Shown: in pieces, positions 54,325 through 63,331 of the stretch | How the letters are laid out: each line of letters begins with the position of its first letter | Position numbering within the stretch: the stretch's first letter is position 1 | NCBI GenBank assembly: GCA_963925805.1 | Contig: CAWUSE010000005.1 | Coordinates: 124,001-188,000 of the forward strand | Length of the DNA: 64,000 nt | Direction of reading: 5' to 3' | From: UBA10347 sp905182135 | GTDB lineage: Bacteria > Actinomycetota > Acidimicrobiia > Acidimicrobiales > UBA10347 | The notes under the pieces: generated by a model | What the model was told of the DNA's origin: nothing | Database searches by the model: none | What the model saw: only the letters and a program-made list of their open reading frames with translations | Translations under genes and position numbers: made by a program

Positions 54325-55197
54325 ATGAGAGCTATTGATGAGATCTGCGTGGATCCTATAATCCTCAATCAGTGGCATCCGATCGTGGCGCTTAACGAGA
54401 TCGTTGTGGGGGCTGTTGGTCAGACCATGCTGCTTGGAAAACGACTGAGTTATCAGGGCAACGGCGAAGACCAGGCGACTGCTTGGGTGGCTGCTGATCC
54501 GTCTACAACGTCCATTCCGACACTGTTGAAATTTGGCTATCTCTGGGGGTGTCTTGGCGAGCCGCCAGCAACCCTTTTTGATATTGCCGAGTACGACGAA
54601 CCAGACCGGCGCAACTTGAATTCGGCGTCGATCGGGGTGCATTGTTCGGCCCCGCGCGCTGTGGAAAACTTCTTGGACATGGGGCATTTTCCGTTTGTGC
54701 ACACTGGTTATCTCGGCGAGGAACCACACTCTGAGGTACTTGAGTACCAGGTCAGCATCGACGCTGACACCGGCGATTTGTGGGCTACCGAGTGCATCTT
54801 TTGGCAGCCGATGGCAGCGGCCTCAGCGATTGGTGGGCAGATGGTCGACTACCTATACAGAGTGCCGCATCCGTATTGCACGCTTCTCTACAAGTCGTGC
54901 CCTGCCGATAAATCGCGGATGGACGTCGTCGCCCTGTTCAATCAGCCGTTGACGTCGACACAGATCCGTGGCCACATGCTGATGAGCTATCTTGACGAGG
55001 ACAATGACCTGGTGGCCTTGCGCCATTTCGCACAGACGATTTTCGCGCAAGATAAGCCGATTCTTGAGAATCAGTATCCTAAGGAATTGCCGCTCGACCC
55101 GCGGGCCGAAACCCCAATTCGGGCTGACAAGATCGCTATTGCGTACCGCCGCTGGCTCAGCGAACTAGGTGTTACCTATGGTGTAATCCCCGTCTAG
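54325..55197 (+). CDS. second NdmC-like oxygenase lacking the Rieske cluster motif
   Basis: A 290-residue paralogue of the protein at 44538-45440. It keeps the iron site: D118, H121 and H126 in ENFLDMGHFPFVH and D243 in QDKPILENQ, with the same end YRRWLSELGVTYGVIPV. It has the same loss of C-x-H and C-x-x-H between MLLGKRLSYQ and GYLWGCLG. Start ATG at 54325 matches the paralogue's N-terminus (DPIILNQWHP near residue 10); the frame extends 36 codons upstream into sequence that would cover the divergent promoter. No reductase lies beside it, so it presumably shares the NdmD-like protein. The differing residues could set another methyl position or substrate. Confidence 0.87.
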   Translation: MRAIDEICVDPIILNQWHPIVALNEIVVGAVGQTMLLGKRLSYQGNGEDQATAWVAADPSTTSIPTLLKFGYLWGCLGEPPATLFDIAEYDEPDRRNLNSASIGVHCSAPRAVENFLDMGHFPFVHTGYLGEEPHSEVLEYQVSIDADTGDLWATECIFWQPMAAASAIGGQMVDYLYRVPHPYCTLLYKSCPADKSRMDVVALFNQPLTSTQIRGHMLMSYLDEDNDLVALRHFAQTIFAQDKPILENQYPKELPLDPRAETPIRADKIAIAYRRWLSELGVTYGVIPV

Positions 55198-55278
55198 TTG
55201 GATCCGTGAACGAATCACAGCCTGCGGGGAGCGTTTTCAGCAGCCCATCGCTGCGACAATTCTGGTCAGACGCGCAAT

Positions 55279-55305
55279 GGCCCCCAGCTCAAAGAGCTAG
55301 GGGCC
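55279..55305. terminator. strong hairpin between convergent genes
   Basis: GGCCCC-C-AGCTC, loop AAA, GAGCT-A-GGGGCC: eleven pairs and one mismatch. It lies between the convergent NdmC-like and small membrane-protein genes. No U-tract on either side, so factor-independent termination is uncertain. Confidence 0.5.
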
Positions 55306-55328
55306 GCTGCGAGGTCAGCGATACAGAG

Positions 55329-55637
55329 TTAAGCCCGCATGCCCTTTGCAATTGCTCCCACGACAGCATCTTTTACCGGGATCATGCCGACGATGACGAC
55401 ACCATCGACGACCCAGCCGATCCAGTCAGAGCGCATGTCGCCAGTGAACTGTGTAACAAGATGGATGTCGAGGAGCCATACCATCCCGATGGCAACAGCT
55501 ACGTCAAGATGGCCCCCGATCAAAGGTAGCTTTCGCACTGCTTCGGAAGCACCAGCGAGATTGAGCACGGAGTCGAGAATGGTCGTTACGCCTCCAAGCG
55601 CAATGGCCATCACGATTAAAGCTGCGACGGTATACAT
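55329..55637 (-). CDS. small membrane protein, function unknown
   Basis: A 102-residue protein with two or three hydrophobic segments (about 3-22, 44-62, 74-90) and an amphipathic C-terminus. No family was recognised. The frame begins at ATG 55637 after a short AT-rich leader and ends before a strong hairpin at 55279-55305. Low complexity of charged residues and good hydrophobic pattern favour a real gene. Confidence 0.65.
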   Translation of the reverse strand: MYTVAALIVMAIALGGVTTILDSVLNLAGASEAVRKLPLIGGHLDVAVAIGMVWLLDIHLVTQFTGDMRSDWIGWVVDGVVIVGMIPVKDAVVGAIAKGMRA

Positions 55638-55995
55638 AGTTTGGTTCCCCTTGGGCCCTTAGGTCCGGTCGATAGATCGGACATTTGCCCGACCTACTAT
55701 TAAGTTTCCTCCTAGTTTTAACACAGAGTGTTAGAGCGTTGCTCGGATAGTTCTTTCATCCACAGGTCGCTGACGCCTCAAGCCATATTTTTGGCTCGTG
55801 TAGTTCAGAGCCCCAGAGAGCGGGTGTACCCAGCCGAAAGATGTGAATTGTGCCGGCGATAAACAACACTGGTGTTGCCGTGTTTGCTTTACCAGGACTA
55901 CATCGGAAAGCTGAGACCGCAGTGCCAGCTCATTGGCCTCACTATGTGTGCATCGTAAATTGATCCCTGTTGCAACGGAACTAAGGTCGACTCGT
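55638..55995. other. divergent intergenic region with two palindromes
   Basis: Spacer between the small membrane protein and the SCO6745-family gene. It contains TAACAC-AGA-GTGTTA (55719-55733, perfect) and an 8-bp imperfect palindrome GTCCGGTC-GATA-GATCGGAC near 55662-55681. Both could be operators. No gene was seen. Confidence 0.45.
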
Positions 55996-56757
55996 ATGAC
56001 GATGATGACAACGATCGAGGTAGCCGAGACAACAGGGAAACCAATCCTTGAGTTTGGGCGTGGGTGGATGGTGGCGCCAACGACAGCTGTTCGAGCGGCA
56101 CAGCTTGGTCTTGCTGATGCAGGCCGGTTTGGCTTCTGGGTCAATGGTCGGGCGGGTGTGCTCGGCGAGGTTGATAGCGCTGTGGCTGCTGCCGCTATTG
56201 GTTTCATGGCACCACAAGCCGTGCACGACTATTGGCATGCTCGCCGCAGTTCGCTTTCGGCCTGGGATACAGCCCTGGCTTGGTTTGATTGCGCCGCCGC
56301 ATGGGGTCGAGAGGCACTTGAGCCTATGGCGGACGACGACGTGCGTCGCCTGGCAGACTTGGCGCGCAAGGTCATCGACCAGGCTGACCTTTCGATTGGA
56401 ACCTTGTTCGCTGGATCCGCACGCATCCCGACTCCTGGTGATGCAGCAGGCGATGCCGCTATCAATCTGAACGTGCTGCGCGAGTTTCGCGGCTGCGCTC
56501 ACCTGGCTGCGTGTCATGCGGCTGGTCTTGGTCCACATGCGACAATTATGTCGACCGACGACCCGGTCCGAGGTGGTGCTTCATGGGCCGAAGGGTTTGG
56601 ATGGACATCGCCTCACCCTCAACCAGATATCCAAGCTCGGGCCCGCGTCGAAGAACTGACAACCGCGGCCGCCGCCCGCTCCTTTGAGTCGCTAGAAAAG
56701 ACTGAGCGCGCCGACTTTGTTCATTTGGTCACCGCAGCCAGGGCGTGCATTGACTGA
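55996..56757 (+). CDS. SCO6745 family protein
   Basis: A 253-residue, mostly alpha-helical protein of the actinobacterial SCO6745 family, whose function is unknown. The family pattern is visible as GRFGFWVNGRAGVLGEV (about residues 47-63) followed by the FMAPQAVHDYWHA helix. Many members are listed with a helix-turn-helix-like fold, but DNA binding is not demonstrated. ATG at 55996 is preferred; the frame opens 21 codons earlier in poor sequence. Confidence 0.82.
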   Translation: MTMMTTIEVAETTGKPILEFGRGWMVAPTTAVRAAQLGLADAGRFGFWVNGRAGVLGEVDSAVAAAAIGFMAPQAVHDYWHARRSSLSAWDTALAWFDCAAAWGREALEPMADDDVRRLADLARKVIDQADLSIGTLFAGSARIPTPGDAAGDAAINLNVLREFRGCAHLAACHAAGLGPHATIMSTDDPVRGGASWAEGFGWTSPHPQPDIQARARVEELTTAAAARSFESLEKTERADFVHLVTAARACID

Positions 56758-56853
56758 GCATTGCCAGCGGCAAGGATTGAGATCTAGGTTGGGGTAGCGG
56801 TGCTGCACCCCGGCCAGGCTGGCGATGTCTTGTGCCAATAGGAGCGATGTCTG

Positions 56854-57489
56854 GTGATCCGCTCTATCTCCGTCCGATATACCCATTTGGTGACGTACCC
56901 TTTAGGCGTGGCTGAACGTGTTGGTGTACTGGTTCTGCCCGGCATGGGAGCATCGGACAGGTCGACTATTGCGATTCGGTTGACGTTGGCTTCGCAGGGC
57001 TGCCGGGTCCACCGATGGAAGCTTGGCCGCAACAGGCCAACCCCAGAGCTTCAAAGCGCGCTTCGATCCAGATTCTTTGACGTTGCTGAACGTTATGAAT
57101 CGCCAATCGCCTTGGTCGGTTGGAGTCTTGGCGGCTTGTATGCACACCGGCTTACCGAGTTCGCTCCCAATTTGGTGCGCTCAGTGATCACGCTGGGCAG
57201 CCCGCTGAACGAGGGAACTCGACTGCCCTCGCTACCGGTACCGACTACCTCGATCTACTCTCGTAAAGATCGAGTTGTGTCCTGGTCCAAGTCTCTGGTG
57301 GACGACCGCATACCTCGACACGAGAACATCGAGGTCCGCAGCACTCATCTGACTTTAGGCATAGATCCAGCGGTGATGCTCGTGATCAGTGACCGACTGC
57401 GCACGGACCCCGATTGCTGGAAGCCATTTCAGGCGCCACCGCTGATGGGCCCTGTCTACCCGGGCCCCGGAACAAACAACGCAACGTAG
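56854..57489 (+). CDS. alpha/beta-hydrolase (lipase-like)
   Basis: A 211-residue alpha/beta-fold hydrolase. An LPGMGASDRSTIAIRL oxyanion region, the nucleophile elbow GWSLGG, an acid in YSRKDRVV and a His in STHLTLGIDP give a plausible triad. It resembles small actinobacterial hydrolases that end soon after the catalytic His. The GTG at 56854 has an AGGAG site 9 bases upstream; an internal GTG at 56908 is an alternative. Substrate unknown. Confidence 0.82.
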   Translation: MIRSISVRYTHLVTYPLGVAERVGVLVLPGMGASDRSTIAIRLTLASQGCRVHRWKLGRNRPTPELQSALRSRFFDVAERYESPIALVGWSLGGLYAHRLTEFAPNLVRSVITLGSPLNEGTRLPSLPVPTTSIYSRKDRVVSWSKSLVDDRIPRHENIEVRSTHLTLGIDPAVMLVISDRLRTDPDCWKPFQAPPLMGPVYPGPGTNNAT

Positions 57490-57507
57490 GGTCGTGTCAG
57501 ACGGGCT

Positions 57508-57732
57508 TTACGGCGTCGCCAGGTCAGCGCGTAACGAGAAGCTCAAGCGCTGGGCGGTGTCGCGAACCGAACTATCTAGGTCGTTCTCATAGGCGACGGA
57601 AACTATGCCGGCGACGGCTGCTGCAGCGGATCCTCCGCTTGATCCGCCGGGTGAGTATCGGTTGACCGGATTGTGGGTTGTGTCGCGAATAATTGGCTCG
57701 GCCGATGGACATGAGGCCCGCTTAGCTGCTGG
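57508..57732 (-). pseudogene. truncated amidase (amidase signature) remnant
   Basis: On the minus strand a 74-codon frame, closed upstream by TGA, contains TTHNPVNRYSPGGSSGGSAAA followed by AVAGIVSVAYENDLDSSVRD. This is the core of the amidase signature with the GGSSGGS catalytic serine loop. It then ends in an unrelated tail at a TAA. A functional enzyme needs about 450 residues, so this is a decayed fragment of roughly one ninth of the gene. Confidence 0.8.
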
Positions 57733-57807
57733 TCAACTCGCTCGATGCGGTCACTAGTGGTTCCTGTCTCGTCTTTTCTGTTTCTGTCGGTGCATTAGAT
57801 CGGAGTT

Positions 57808-57840
57808 CACTTGTGACACCGAGCCTCGGCGTCACAAGTG
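57808..57840. promoter_or_regulatory. 10-bp palindrome over the P450 start
   Basis: CACTTGTGAC at 57808-57817 and GTCACAAGTG at 57831-57840, perfect complements, with a nested CCGAG/CTCGG between them. The last three bases are the first candidate GTG start of the P450. It may be an operator or an RNA stem that hides the start. Confidence 0.6.
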
Positions 57841-59175
57841 CGCGAACATGTAGATGTGGAAGCTGACCTGCGATCGTTATATGACTCGGCGACCTATGCG
57901 CGAGGGGCGCCACATGAAGCAATTGATCGGCTACGGCGTGCGGGTCCGGTCGTGTGGGTCCCAGAGCCGGCTCTTCATGGTTGGCCAGCAGACGATGGGT
58001 ACTGGGCTGTGCTGGGTCACGCTGAAACTAAACAGGTGCTTCGCGACGCCACGACGTTCTCGAGCAACCTCGGGGGCACCCAACTGCGCACGCCAGCAAG
58101 ATCTGAAGATCTCGACTTCGTCCGTCAGATGATGTTGAATCAGGATCCGCCAGCGCACAACAGACTCCGGGGCTTGCTCTCCAAGGCGTTCATCCCCCGC
58201 GCTATTGCTGCTCTTGATGCTGAGATCACGACCAAGGCACACTCACTCGTGAGGGCGGTAGCCGATCGAGGCGAATGCGATCTTGTATCTGACATCGTTG
58301 GTGACCTGCCGGTTGCGGTGCTGGCATCGGTGCTTGGTCTGCCCGAACAAGATCGCGGGTTGCTTTACGACTGGTCCAATCGAGTCATTGGCTACCAGGA
58401 CAGCGACTACGCCGCTTCGGCTTTGTTCGATCCTGCGACTGGTAGCGACATGGCCCGGGCCGCGTTGGCGCTTCGCCCTGAGCCAGATGAGCACGGCATT
58501 CTGCCAGACCCGCGGACACGTGCCGGGTTGGCTGACATGTACGCCTATGCCCATTTGCTTGCCGAGCATCGTCGCGAGCAACCTGGCGACGACATCGTGT
58601 CGCTGCTACTGGAGGCCGATTTCGAGGGCAGCACTCTGTCCAACGATGAGTTCGAGACGTTGTTCTTCCTGTTTGCCGTCGCCGGCAACGAGACACTCCG
58701 CAACGGAATCCCTGGCGCGGTGCTGACACTTCTCGAACACCCCGACCAATATGAACTGCTTCTCGACAATCATGACCTGTTGCCAGGAGCCGTGGAAGAG
58801 CTATTGCGCTTTTGGCCACCGGTCATTCACTTTCGACGCACCACAACCTGTGAGGTCAATCTTGGAGGTCAACACATTGACGCTGGACAAAAGGTCGCGG
58901 TGTATCACCTGGCCGCAAACCGAGACCCAGCCGTGTTCGACGACCCGCATCGGCTCGACCTGCGGCGTAACGACAACGACCACGTGTCGTTTGGTTTCGG
59001 GCCCCACTTCTGCCTAGGCGCTCACCTTGCACGACGACAGGTGCGGTCGATGCTTGAAGAATTGATGACCCAGCTGGGACGCCTCGAACTTGCTGGTCCA
59101 CCGATCCGCCTGCAGTCAAACTTTCAGCAAGGCCTTAAATCGCTGCCCGTGAAGTGGAACACGAATCGCCTGTGA
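57838..59175 (+). CDS. cytochrome P450
   Basis: A 445-residue soluble bacterial P450. The I-helix oxygen-binding motif is AGNETLRN, the K-helix ExxR is EELLRFWPP, and the heme-thiolate loop is FGFGPHFCLGAHLARRQ with the ligand Cys. The overall pattern resembles actinobacterial CYP124/125-type enzymes of sterol and lipid oxidation, but the subfamily is not proven. The GTG at 57838 sits in a 10-bp palindrome and lacks a ribosome-binding site; GTG at 57856 is an alternative start. No ferredoxin gene lies next to it. Confidence 0.92.
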   Translation: MREHVDVEADLRSLYDSATYARGAPHEAIDRLRRAGPVVWVPEPALHGWPADDGYWAVLGHAETKQVLRDATTFSSNLGGTQLRTPARSEDLDFVRQMMLNQDPPAHNRLRGLLSKAFIPRAIAALDAEITTKAHSLVRAVADRGECDLVSDIVGDLPVAVLASVLGLPEQDRGLLYDWSNRVIGYQDSDYAASALFDPATGSDMARAALALRPEPDEHGILPDPRTRAGLADMYAYAHLLAEHRREQPGDDIVSLLLEADFEGSTLSNDEFETLFFLFAVAGNETLRNGIPGAVLTLLEHPDQYELLLDNHDLLPGAVEELLRFWPPVIHFRRTTTCEVNLGGQHIDAGQKVAVYHLAANRDPAVFDDPHRLDLRRNDNDHVSFGFGPHFCLGAHLARRQVRSMLEELMTQLGRLELAGPPIRLQSNFQQGLKSLPVKWNTNRL

Positions 59176-59265
59176 TATGAGCTCCAGAGAGCAAAGTAGC
59201 GATCGGGGCCAGGCTGACCGGATCGGTTTAATGAACCCAGTCGTTCAACACCAGTCTGGGGTTAT

Positions 59266-60999
59266 TCACCTGGTCGAACGTGTGGTGATCGAGGCGATGC
59301 GCCCGCCTTCGAGTGTGATCAGTTGATCGGCTTGATCAATTACAAACTGGCGATGCGAGACGGCAATCACGGTGCTGGTGCCTTCGTCTCTGAGCCGGGA
59401 CCATAGGTCGCTTTCGGTGGCGACATCGAGTGCGCTTGACAGGTCGTCAACGATGAGCAGTTCGGGCTGGGTTAGCAGACTGCGGGCCGTGGCTACACGT
59501 TGGGCTTGACCGCCTGACAGGCGCAGACCGCGAGAACCAACGGTCGTTGCCGTGCCATCAGGCATCTCGGCTAGATCTTGTGTCAGCGTTGTCTGCTCGA
59601 GTACTGCTTCGAGGCGAGATTGGTCTCGGCCGAGTGCAATATTTTCGGCCAGCGTCTCGCTGAAAAGACGCGGGATTTGTGCTACATGTGCTGCGTTTGG
59701 GGGCACGAACCATGCGCCGGCATCTGACACCGTCTCACCGTTCCATTCGATCGATCCCGTACTGGGCTCAAGGCCGATTAGTGCTCGCAACAGCGTTGAT
59801 TTCCCCGATCCGACCCCTCCGGTGACGACCGTGAAACTACCTGCCGGTACGTCGAAGTCGATGTCGTGAATGCCGGCTTCGGTCGATGGGTAGACCGCTG
59901 TCAAATTGCGCACCCGCAGGTGCTTAAGTGGAACTCTGTCAGGATCTGGCTCGCGCACCCGCATAAGATCGTTGGGTTCGATCGTTACGTCGCAGTCCGC
60001 GAACACATCTTCGATACGGCCATCGGCTACCAGTTCGCCCATGCGTCCGTACGACACGACAGCTTGTTCTCGTGCCGAGATAAGGCGCGCGATGAAGCGG
60101 GGAACGGTTCCCAGTTCAATCGCGTACGCGACGAACAAGGCCAGGTCACCGACCGTGAAATCACCGGACCTAACCGCTGGAACGAGGGCCAGCAGCGTGA
60201 GCCCGATGGTGACGTCAGTCGTGGAGGAGGAGATGCCGTCAATCGTTTGTTGAAGGACGGTGTCTCGAACAGCAGTGCGGCGTCGAATTTTCATGTGGCG
60301 GTCGAGGCGGGTCAGCGCAGCCTCTTCTCGTCCGGCTAGTCGAAATGCCAGCAGTCCCGCAAACGTCTCGCCCAGAAACGAGGTGACCACGCTGGTGGCT
60401 TTGCGGTCATCAGCGCGAGCTTCATAGAGCCGTGGTGTGAGGTACCGCGTCACGATGGTCACGAAGCCCACGGGCAGCAGCACGACAAGAGCAGCTGACT
60501 TGCTGATGGTGGACATGATGATTAGTGCGCCGGCGGCGTACGAGATGCTCGCCAATCCATCAAGCCAGCTGTCAGCCCATAGGACGCCATCGCGGGCGTC
60601 TTGATGAAAGCGAGAGATGGCTTCGCTAGGGCTGGATGGAAGCGTTGCCGCTCGAGGTCCGCCGCTGACGGTCTGGGCGAACAGCATGTTTGTTCGCATT
60701 AATGTCAGGCCGGCAACCCACCAACGCACGACAACCCAAATCGACACCGCAAAAACTGCCCAACGCACGACTTCGACCACGCCGATCGATACAAGCAGGC
60801 CGGTGACCGACTGGTCGGTGGCGAGTGCGTCGAAGGCCAACTTTAGGAACCAACCGCTTAATAAGGGCAGGAGGAAGTAGATCGTCCACCCGACCCAGGA
60901 TGCAAGCCATAGGCCACGTCGGAACGTGCCGGTTTGCCACCCAAACTTGAAGGGGCGAATTGATGAGCGTTGCGGTGGTGGTGTTGGCGCCGCGCTCAT
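59266..60999 (-). CDS. ABC exporter half-transporter (degenerate-site subunit)
   Basis: A 577-residue fused permease-ATPase with six transmembrane helices and a C-terminal NBD. The Walker A is GGVGSGKST and the signature LSGGQAQRV. Walker B reads LLIVDDLSSALD, with Asp in place of the catalytic Glu. That makes its own ATP site non-hydrolytic, as in one subunit of heterodimeric exporters. The partner is encoded 4 bp upstream with overlap at 60996-60999. Substrate is unknown (lipid, peptide or drug). Confidence 0.92.
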   Translation of the reverse strand: MSAAPTPPPQRSSIRPFKFGWQTGTFRRGLWLASWVGWTIYFLLPLLSGWFLKLAFDALATDQSVTGLLVSIGVVEVVRWAVFAVSIWVVVRWWVAGLTLMRTNMLFAQTVSGGPRAATLPSSPSEAISRFHQDARDGVLWADSWLDGLASISYAAGALIIMSTISKSAALVVLLPVGFVTIVTRYLTPRLYEARADDRKATSVVTSFLGETFAGLLAFRLAGREEAALTRLDRHMKIRRRTAVRDTVLQQTIDGISSSTTDVTIGLTLLALVPAVRSGDFTVGDLALFVAYAIELGTVPRFIARLISAREQAVVSYGRMGELVADGRIEDVFADCDVTIEPNDLMRVREPDPDRVPLKHLRVRNLTAVYPSTEAGIHDIDFDVPAGSFTVVTGGVGSGKSTLLRALIGLEPSTGSIEWNGETVSDAGAWFVPPNAAHVAQIPRLFSETLAENIALGRDQSRLEAVLEQTTLTQDLAEMPDGTATTVGSRGLRLSGGQAQRVATARSLLTQPELLIVDDLSSALDVATESDLWSRLRDEGTSTVIAVSHRQFVIDQADQLITLEGGRIASITTRSTR

Positions 61000-62777
61000 G
61001 CTGGGTTCCCTGTAACCGGGACAGCAACATGGTCGAGCGGTACATCGGCGCCGACCGCAAGCATGTGGGAGTACTGACTGGTGGGGTCGTTGCGCAGGTC
61101 GGTAGTAGGGCCTCGCTCAGCGATTTTCCCAGCATCCAGAATCAGGATCTCGTCGAGGCGTTCGACGGTGGATAGGCGGTGAGCAATCACGAGTGAGGTG
61201 CGGCCTTGGAGCAGGCGATCGATCGCTCGGGTGACGCGCTGTTCTGTTAGTGGGTCGATCCGCGACGATGCTTCGTCGAGCAACACAAAATCAGGTGATC
61301 GTAAGAAGAGCCGTGTCAGCGCTATCAGCTGGCCTTCACCTGCCGACAGACCGTTACCAGCTGGACCGAGTTCAGTATCCAAGCCGTCGGACATGGCCTC
61401 GACCCAGCTGAGCAGGTCAAGTTCGGCCAGCGCATTGCGGACCCGCTCGTCGGTGATCGTTTCGTCGAACAAGGTCAGGTTGTCTCGGATAGTGGCGCCG
61501 AAGAGGTGCACATCCTGTGAGACCACGCCGGTACGAGCGCGCAGGTCAGCCAATGGCACATCGCCGAGTGCCACGCCGCCCAAACGAACGGTCCCTTGGG
61601 TTGGTTCCACCAGTCGAAGCAACAGCCGGGCCATGGTGGTCTTGCCGCTGCCGGATCTGCCCAGGACGCCGATCGATGTACCGGCTTGCAACGTGAGGTC
61701 GAGATCGTCGATCACGGGAACTGGCGTGTCTTCGTCGCCGTAGGTGAAGCTGACCTGGTCGAACGTCAGGCTGAGTGGGCCGTCAGGTAAACGAGAGGTG
61801 CCAGTGTTCTTGATGAAGGATTCTTCGTTGAGCAGTTGCAGGGTTCGGGCCATACCCCCAGCTGCTCGTTGGACTCGTTCGGTCTCGTCAGACAGAGCAC
61901 TCAGCGGTGCTCGCAGGATCTGGGTGTACTGAAAGATCAGATACGCAGTGCCCAGCGTGATTGAACCTCGACGGAGCAACGCAACGTCGACGGCCAAGGC
62001 GATCAAACCGCCGATCACAAATACGGCGTTGGAGATAACCCACAGGGTGACACCTTGTTTCTCTCGCCCGAGCGCTGAACGCAATACTGCGGCGCTGGCT
62101 TTCTGGAATGTGGCCACGGCGTGGCTGCCGCCACCATTGCTTCGCAAATCGTCGGCGCCAGTTAGCCGTTCTTCGACTTCGCCCAGCATGCGGCCAGTCG
62201 CTGCTTGTTCAGTTGCGGCTTCGTCGACCGCCTTGTTTCGAAGCAAAAACATGGTCGAGATTGCCAATCCCAGGTATACGGCGAGACCTAGGCCGACCTG
62301 CCAGTCACGAACCAGCAGCACCACGACCAAGCCCATCAGGGTGACCGTCGCGGCTGCAGCCTTTACGGCGAAGCTGGCAATAAAGTCGCTCAGCGCTGTC
62401 ACATCACCGTCGACCCGGCTTACGAGTTCGCCGGGACTGGTTGATCGGTGGAATGCAAGGTCCAGGTTAAGCACATGGCGAGTCAGCCGTGACCGCAGCT
62501 CATTGGTGACACGCCACGAAAGGTCGGTTGCGGTCCAGGCGACAGCAATCGACAGGATTTGGCGAGCGATTCCAACGCCTACATAGATGCCGGCGATCGT
62601 TATTAGCTCGCTACGAACGGCGCCGGCTTCGGCCTCGTCAATGAAGCTCGCTATCAGCAGAGGGCCCAGCAATGGGAGCGCGCCCGCTATAGCGAGCACG
62701 CCGATCATGACCGATAACCGCTTTCGATGTGGCGTAATAAGGCCAAGCAAGGCCCGCCAGTGAGACTGCCCACCCAT
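60996..62777 (-). CDS. ABC exporter half-transporter (catalytic-site subunit)
   Basis: A 593-residue fused permease-ATPase. The Walker A is GRSGSGKTT and Walker B FVLLDEASSRIDP with the catalytic Glu. Its signature LSAGEGQLIAL deviates from LSGGQ. Together with the partner's canonical signature and Asp-type Walker B, this gives one consensus and one degenerate ATP site, the pattern of TM287/288-type heterodimers. ATG at 62777; the stop overlaps the partner's start (ATGA). Confidence 0.93.
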   Translation of the reverse strand: MGGQSHWRALLGLITPHRKRLSVMIGVLAIAGALPLLGPLLIASFIDEAEAGAVRSELITIAGIYVGVGIARQILSIAVAWTATDLSWRVTNELRSRLTRHVLNLDLAFHRSTSPGELVSRVDGDVTALSDFIASFAVKAAAATVTLMGLVVVLLVRDWQVGLGLAVYLGLAISTMFLLRNKAVDEAATEQAATGRMLGEVEERLTGADDLRSNGGGSHAVATFQKASAAVLRSALGREKQGVTLWVISNAVFVIGGLIALAVDVALLRRGSITLGTAYLIFQYTQILRAPLSALSDETERVQRAAGGMARTLQLLNEESFIKNTGTSRLPDGPLSLTFDQVSFTYGDEDTPVPVIDDLDLTLQAGTSIGVLGRSGSGKTTMARLLLRLVEPTQGTVRLGGVALGDVPLADLRARTGVVSQDVHLFGATIRDNLTLFDETITDERVRNALAELDLLSWVEAMSDGLDTELGPAGNGLSAGEGQLIALTRLFLRSPDFVLLDEASSRIDPLTEQRVTRAIDRLLQGRTSLVIAHRLSTVERLDEILILDAGKIAERGPTTDLRNDPTSQYSHMLAVGADVPLDHVAVPVTGNPA

Positions 62778-62820
62778 ACACGCGACGGTACAACGTTGCG
62801 GTCGAACTGAGCAGGGCGTC

Positions 62821-63318
62821 TTAAGCCAAAATTATGGCGACCAGTTCTTGTGTCGTTTTCGTTGCGTCGAGTTCAAGGTTGGCGACCGCAGCGAAGAACG
62901 GTGCACGGCGATGCGCTAGTGCGGTTAGTTCGTCCTTTTTCATGATTCTACGGTGCAGGCCTGTGGCCATGCGTCGCATGATCTCGTCCACAGGTGCTTG
63001 CAGCACGATGACGTGTGCCCGTCTCGCCAGAGCTTCACAACAGCGTGGATCTTCGACGATTGATGCCGCTGCCGAAATCGCCGAGGGTGTTTCGCTCGCC
63101 AACCGGCCGAGCAGCACTGCTGACTCGACCCGGTGTAGCTCGTCGATGCTGTGATCGATGGCGAGCTGCCCTCCGGTAGCACCAAACAACGTTTCGATGT
63201 CGACATCGGAGTCGTGGGTCGCAACTCCACGGGCAATGGCGATGGCTTGAGCAGTGGTGGACTTGCCGACACCCATTAACCCAAGTACGACTACGTGCGG
63301 GCGGATCGCGGTGAACAT
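62821..63318 (-). CDS. shikimate kinase-like P-loop kinase
   Basis: A 165-residue P-loop protein with Walker A GLMGVGKST (about residues 13-21) and the DSDVDIE segment of shikimate kinases. The Arg near residue 63 (LHRVES) is kept. The shikimate-binding Gly-Gly-Gly is replaced by Ala-Ala-Ala in AISAAASIV, so the substrate may differ. The lid is short (HRRIMKKDEL). ATG at 63318; the frame upstream overlaps the next gene. It follows the SDR gene by 13 bp on the same strand. Confidence 0.8.
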   Translation of the reverse strand: MFTAIRPHVVVLGLMGVGKSTTAQAIAIARGVATHDSDVDIETLFGATGGQLAIDHSIDELHRVESAVLLGRLASETPSAISAAASIVEDPRCCEALARRAHVIVLQAPVDEIMRRMATGLHRRIMKKDELTALAHRRAPFFAAVANLELDATKTTQELVAIILA

Positions 63319-63331
63319 CAGTTCCTCAGCC

